Source: Chloroflexota bacterium | GTDB lineage: Bacteria > Chloroflexota > UBA11872 | Reading direction: 5' to 3' | Length of the DNA: 64,000 nucleotides | Assembly (NCBI GenBank): GCA_022820025.1 | Contig: JAJEGF010000069.1 | Coordinates: 1 to 64,000, forward strand | Shown: positions 60,205-64,000 of the stretch, one piece after another | Layout of the letters: every line of letters begins with the position of its first letter | How positions within the stretch are numbered: the stretch's first letter is position 1 | Made by a program: the position numbers and the translations under genes | Notes under the pieces: generated by a model | What the model was told of the DNA's origin: nothing | What the model saw: the letters and a program-made list of their open reading frames with translations, nothing else | Databases searched by the model: none

Positions 60205-61644
60205 ATGCGGTACATCCGCGCCGCTCTGCTCGCGCTTGGTGTCGGTTTGGCAATGGCTCCCCAAGTGTTCGCTCAGTGGCCGACGACATGCGTTGAGCTC
60301 AATGACATTGTCGAAACGCACCTCGGCAACGATGCCAATGTCGGCATCTACCAGCGCGTGTTTGCCGACCACGCCGAGGAACGGTGCCAAAGCGATCACC
60401 GGGTCGACGTGCGAGGAGTCTTCGCGTGGGCCTTCGATGAAACGGGAGCGACGACGCCGAATCTGCCAGCACAGGTCTGGCCCTCCGACTGCGTGCAGCT
60501 CAACGACATTGTCGAGAACCACCTTGGCAACCGCGGCAATGTCGGCATCTATCAGCGCGCCTACGGCGAGGGAGCGGAGGTGGCGTGCAGGAGCGATCAT
60601 CGGGACGACGTCCGAAGCGTTTTTGCCTGGGCATTCGATGTCGCCACAACCACAGCCACCGGGCAACCGCTCTCCGTGGCCGAAGTGGTGCAGCGACACC
60701 AGGACGCGGTTCGCTATGTCCGGACGGCCGACGAAGCCTGCGCGAGTGCCTTCGTGGTGAGTCCGGACGGCTATCTCGTCACCAACAGTCATGTGATCAG
60801 CGGGACACGCCAGGCGACCGTGGGGACGCACGACGGACGGGAGCAGCAGGCGACCGTGGTCGCCGACGATCCGGAGTCAGACGTAGCGCTGCTCAAGCTG
60901 CCGGGTAGCGGACATCCCTTCGTGCCGTTTGGTAGCTCCACGAGCCTCGGGCTCGGCGAGGACCTCGTAATCCTCGGATATCCACTGTGCTTCGACACGC
61001 TCACAGTTACCCGTGGAATCCTGTCGGCACGGCATCTGGACTGGCTGCAGACTGATGCTGCAGCCAACCCGGGAAATAGCGGTGGACCCGCATTCAATCT
61101 GCGCGGTGGGGTCATCGGCGTGGCGACCGCCAAGCTGGGAGGCATTGATAGGGTTGAGTCGGCGAATTTCCTAATTCACGGCGATCTTGTTCGCCAGATC
61201 GTTGACGACTGGATCGCCCGCCACCGCACCGGCAACCTACCACCGCTCCCGGAACCGCAGCCCCTGCCGCACCCGTCGGAACTGATCGAGGCCGTCGGGC
61301 TGGCCACGGGTTCGGACTGCACGTCCGGACCGGATCATCCTGGCATCTGGCAAGAATCACTTCAGGGCGATCCGATGCCGGAGTACTTCTGCGTGGTCTA
61401 CCAGGTGAAGTGGTGGCCGGCGGACTGGAGTGTGGAGTCACATTGGACGTGGCCGGGGGGCGGAACCAACTCAACCGATCCGAGGCTGTGGTGCGAGCCC
61501 ATTCGGAACCGGTGTGAGGGCGGTTACATGAAGCTGGCCTGGCACAACCCGGACCGCGCCTCTGCGGACTTTGGAGGGACGCTGGACGTCGCACTGCACG
61601 TCAACGGCGATCACATTCGGACCGACCGGTTCTGGGTGTCGTAG
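60205..61644 (+). CDS. Secreted trypsin-like serine protease with two N-terminal CxLND domains
   Basis: This 479-residue protein has a signal peptide ending VFA-Q (residue 24) and two 53-residue CxLND domains at 25-77 and 92-144 (WPTTCVELNDIV, HLGNDANVGIYQR, FAWAF). A Deg/HtrA-type protease domain from about 155 to 335 has an intact triad: His196 in TNSHVI, Asp226 in ESDVALLKL and Ser292 in GNSGGPAF. A C-terminal domain from about 350 is Trp- and Cys-rich (WWPADWSVESHWTWPGGG) and of unknown type. No PDZ domain is present. Start ATG at 60205. Likely an extracellular protease; the CxLND pair may target or regulate it. Confidence 0.82.
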   Translation: MRYIRAALLALGVGLAMAPQVFAQWPTTCVELNDIVETHLGNDANVGIYQRVFADHAEERCQSDHRVDVRGVFAWAFDETGATTPNLPAQVWPSDCVQLNDIVENHLGNRGNVGIYQRAYGEGAEVACRSDHRDDVRSVFAWAFDVATTTATGQPLSVAEVVQRHQDAVRYVRTADEACASAFVVSPDGYLVTNSHVISGTRQATVGTHDGREQQATVVADDPESDVALLKLPGSGHPFVPFGSSTSLGLGEDLVILGYPLCFDTLTVTRGILSARHLDWLQTDAAANPGNSGGPAFNLRGGVIGVATAKLGGIDRVESANFLIHGDLVRQIVDDWIARHRTGNLPPLPEPQPLPHPSELIEAVGLATGSDCTSGPDHPGIWQESLQGDPMPEYFCVVYQVKWWPADWSVESHWTWPGGGTNSTDPRLWCEPIRNRCEGGYMKLAWHNPDRASADFGGTLDVALHVNGDHIRTDRFWVS

Positions 61645-62078
61645 AGCCGAAGCAGCAATCCAGAGTCGATGGCGACACTGGCCACTGCAGTCAGCAAGTC
61701 AAGCGACAGGCCGCGATGAGGTGTCCCGGCAGCTCCTTCGGTCTAGCCCAAGTTTCCACCGGCCACCGACAGTTAGCTCTCCGTAGCCAAGACTTCGTGG
61801 GTCCCCTGCCTGTCACTTGAACCGGAGCGCTGGCACGCCTCCGTGTCGATATGCCCAGAATGGACGAATGGCTCCAGGCCGACCCAGTCAAGCTTGAGGT
61901 GCGCCAGCCGCCTGACAATGCGCCACGAATACGCGACTGGATTCGCTGACGCAGGCGCGCATTGCCGGTTTCGTCGCTCGCGGTCTACGTGCTGGGGTCA
62001 GGAGCGAACATACTGGCCAAACCATCCAGGCCATCGCGGGGCAGCCAACCAGTCTGATTGGACTGCCGGGGCACGCAA
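61645..62078. other. Gene-free stretch with a possible RCC1 remnant
   Basis: These 434 bases lie between the protease gene and the end of uvrB. Near 61940-62000 the plus strand reads FADAGAHCRF and STCWGQE, resembling the AG-x-H-x-C and CWG marks of RCC1 units, so it may be another worn fragment. No strong hairpin or complete ORF is seen. Confidence 0.35.
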
Positions 62079-64000
62079 TCAGGCCCTGGCTGCTTCAAGG
62101 TCGCGGCGAAGATCGCTGATCTGGTCGCGGAGGGCGGCGGCTTTTTCGAAGGCGAGGCTGTCGGCGGCGAGGCGCATCTGGCGTTCGAGGTCCTTGATGG
62201 TTTGGGCCAGTTCCACGCGGGAAAGGTCGTTAGTGCGGCGGAAGCCGATGTCGTAGGCGGGCGACTCTTCGGCGGCCTGGGCCAGACCATCATGCCCAGC
62301 CTCCTGAGCGACGCGCTCGGTGAGGTCGCGCAGGCTCTTGACGATGGATGCGGGCGTGATGCCGTGCTGCTCGTTGTAGACCACCTGCAGACTGCGTCGC
62401 CTGTAGGTCTCGTCGATGGCGCGCTTCATGCTGTGCGTGACCAGGTCGGCATACATGATGACCCGGCCGTGCAGGTGGCGGGCGGCGCGGCCGATGGTCT
62501 GAATCAGCGAGGTCTCAGAACGCAGGAAGCCTTCTTTGTCGGCGTCCAGTATGGCGACGAGGCTTACTTCGGGCAGGTCCAAGCCCTCCCGCAGCAGGTT
62601 GATCCCGACCACGACGTCGTACACCCCGCGGCGCAGATCGCTGAGGATTTCTACGCGTTCCAGGGTGTCGATCTCGGAATGCAGGTAGTGAACCTTGACG
62701 CCGATCTCAGCCAGGTACTCGGCAAGGTCTTCGGCCATGCGCTTGGTGAGGGTGGTGACGAGCACTCGTTCGTGGACATCGACGCGCTTGTTGATCTCGG
62801 CGATCAGGTCGTCAATCTGGCCTTCGGTGGCGCGCACCTCGATAGCCGGATCGACGAGGCCGGTAGGCCGCACGATCTGTTCGACGATCTGCTCGCTGTG
62901 CTCGTATTCGTATGGCCCCGGCGTGGCGGACATGAAGACGGCAGTCTTGATGTGTTGCTCGAACTCCTCGAAGGAGAGGGGACGGTTATCGAAGGCGGAT
63001 GGCAGTCGGAAGCCGTACTCGACTAGCGCTTCCTTGCGGGCGCGGTCACCGGCCAGCATTCCGCGAACCTGGGGCAGCGTGACGTGAGACTCGTCGACGA
63101 CCAGGAGGTAGTCCTCGGGCAGGTAATCCAGCAGCACCCAGGGCGGGTCGCCGGCTTCCCGGGCGTTGAGGTGGCGGCTGTAGTTCTCGATGCCGGTGCA
63201 GCTGCCGGTCTCGCGCAGCATCTCCATGTCGAAGTTCGTGCGCTGGCGCAGGCGGGCGGCTTCCAGCACCTTGCGGCGGGCCTCGAGCCGTGCGAGTTGC
63301 TCGTCCAGTTCCTGGCCGATGGCTTCGATGGCGCGTTGCAAGCGCTCGATGGGGGTGACATAGAAGCGCGCCGGGTAGACGGTGAGGCTGGAAAGCTCCT
63401 CAAGGATTTCGCCAGTGAGCGGCTCCAGACGGACCGCCCGTTCGAGTTCATCGCCAAAGAACTCAAGCCGCAGCACGAAGTCGTCGTAGGGCGGATAGAC
63501 CTCGAGAACTTCGCCCCTTACGCGGAAACGGCCGTGCTCCAGGCTGGCGGAGGTGCGGGTGTACTGGAGGCCGACCAGGACGCGCAGCAACCTCGTACGG
63601 TCGTAGTCGGCGCCGACTTCCAGCGACAGGCTCATATCGCCGTAGTCCTCGGGCGGGGTGATGCCGTAGATACAGGAGACGGTGGCGACGACGATGACGT
63701 CGCGTCGCTCGAAGAGGGAGCGGGTGGTCGAGTAGCGCAGCTTCTCGATCTCGGCGTTGATGTCGGTCTCTTTCTCGATGTACGTGTCGCTGCGGGGGAT
63801 GTAGGCCTCGGGCTGGTAGTAGTCGTAGTAGCTGACGAAGTACTCGACGGCGTTGCGGGGAAAGAACTCCTTGAGCTCGGTAGCCAATTGGGCGGCCAGG
63901 GTCTTGTTATGGGCCAGCACCAGCGCCGGACGCTGGATGCGCTGGATGACGTTGGCGACGGTGAAGGTCTTGCCTGAGCCGGTTACGCCCAGCAAGGTCT
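62079..64000 (-). CDS. uvrB: Excinuclease ABC subunit B, 5' end outside window
   Basis: About 640 residues of UvrB, starting inside Walker A ([10 protein letters not shown]) at the right edge; only the first few dozen residues are missing. The beta-hairpin region [15 protein letters not shown], the DESH helicase motif, the late [14 protein letters not shown] and IGRAARH motifs and the C-terminal UVR domain ([11 protein letters not shown]) that binds UvrC are all present. UvrB loads at DNA lesions with UvrA and recruits UvrC in nucleotide excision repair. It converges on the secreted protease gene. The sequence is conventional, which supports correct assembly at this end. Confidence 0.95.
   Translation of the reverse strand, partial: TLLGVTGSGKTFTVANVIQRIQRPALVLAHNKTLAAQLATELKEFFPRNAVEYFVSYYDYYQPEAYIPRSDTYIEKETDINAEIEKLRYSTTRSLFERRDVIVVATVSCIYGITPPEDYGDMSLSLEVGADYDRTRLLRVLVGLQYTRTSASLEHGRFRVRGEVLEVYPPYDDFVLRLEFFGDELERAVRLEPLTGEILEELSSLTVYPARFYVTPIERLQRAIEAIGQELDEQLARLEARRKVLEAARLRQRTNFDMEMLRETGSCTGIENYSRHLNAREAGDPPWVLLDYLPEDYLLVVDESHVTLPQVRGMLAGDRARKEALVEYGFRLPSAFDNRPLSFEEFEQHIKTAVFMSATPGPYEYEHSEQIVEQIVRPTGLVDPAIEVRATEGQIDDLIAEINKRVDVHERVLVTTLTKRMAEDLAEYLAEIGVKVHYLHSEIDTLERVEILSDLRRGVYDVVVGINLLREGLDLPEVSLVAILDADKEGFLRSETSLIQTIGRAARHLHGRVIMYADLVTHSMKRAIDETYRRRSLQVVYNEQHGITPASIVKSLRDLTERVAQEAGHDGLAQAAEESPAYDIGFRRTNDLSRVELAQTIKDLERQMRLAADSLAFEKAAALRDQISDLRRDLEAARA

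Overview
The window is high-GC, gene-dense bacterial chromosome. It shows no rRNA, tRNA, CRISPR array, insertion sequence or phage gene that I could recognise. The gene content suggests a free-living or host-associated heterotroph of the Chloroflexota. This is inferred from repeated Tat-type lipoprotein solute-binding proteins, post-lipobox Val/Glu-rich repeats of the VEREVVVE kind, many Gfo/Idh/MocA oxidoreductases and several Cys-rich RCC1-repeat proteins. No taxonomic marker is present except a partial uvrB, so the phylum is a moderate-confidence guess.

Layout. 0-7 kb: the 3' end of a nucleobase permease with an ATPase-like tail, a MntA/HepT toxin-antitoxin pair, a MOSC protein, an MFS exporter, a MutS-like ATPase, a membrane protein with a discoidin-like tail and an SRPBCC protein. 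7-13 kb: three extracellular solute-binding proteins, two of them tandem paralogues, and a Doc-type toxin with its antitoxin. 13-21.5 kb: a Baeyer-Villiger-type monooxygenase, then divergent sugar operons (Gfo/Idh/MocA; GH42-like, sialidase-like and M20 peptidase). Three tiny Tat lipoproteins lie among these operons. 21.6-29 kb: a YceI-like protein, a secreted protein gene broken by an in-frame TAG, trxB, another binding protein and lgt. 29-36 kb: two lipoproteins fusing RCC1 repeats to a PQQ-type sugar dehydrogenase domain, a ChlI-ChlD-type chelatase and a small P-loop kinase.

37-54 kb is a sugar or sugar-acid catabolic island. It carries an enolase-superfamily dehydratase, a Dpp/Opp-type ABC importer split over divergent operons (permeases on the minus strand; binding protein and ATPases on the plus strand), a five-bladed-propeller hydrolase-like protein, a NIPSNAP protein, a TIM-barrel isomerase and five Gfo/Idh/MocA oxidoreductases. 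A reasonable reading is import of short glycosides, followed by oxidation, epimerisation and dehydration in the cytoplasm. 54-58 kb holds a HAD hydrolase, a DUF3052-type protein, chimeric remnants of both, and an MFS exporter. 58-62 kb holds two secreted proteins with the same duplicated N-terminal domain, one followed by RCC1 repeats and one by a trypsin-like protease, with a decayed protease/RCC1 gene between them. The window ends inside uvrB.

The two observations I rate as most likely undescribed are these. (1) A secreted domain of about 53 residues is always present as a tandem pair; there are six copies in three proteins, attached to unrelated C-terminal modules. (2) Three Tat lipoproteins each have a predicted mature part of exactly 31 residues with an invariant FPGA-x-KD core, all placed in one sugar-catabolism locus.
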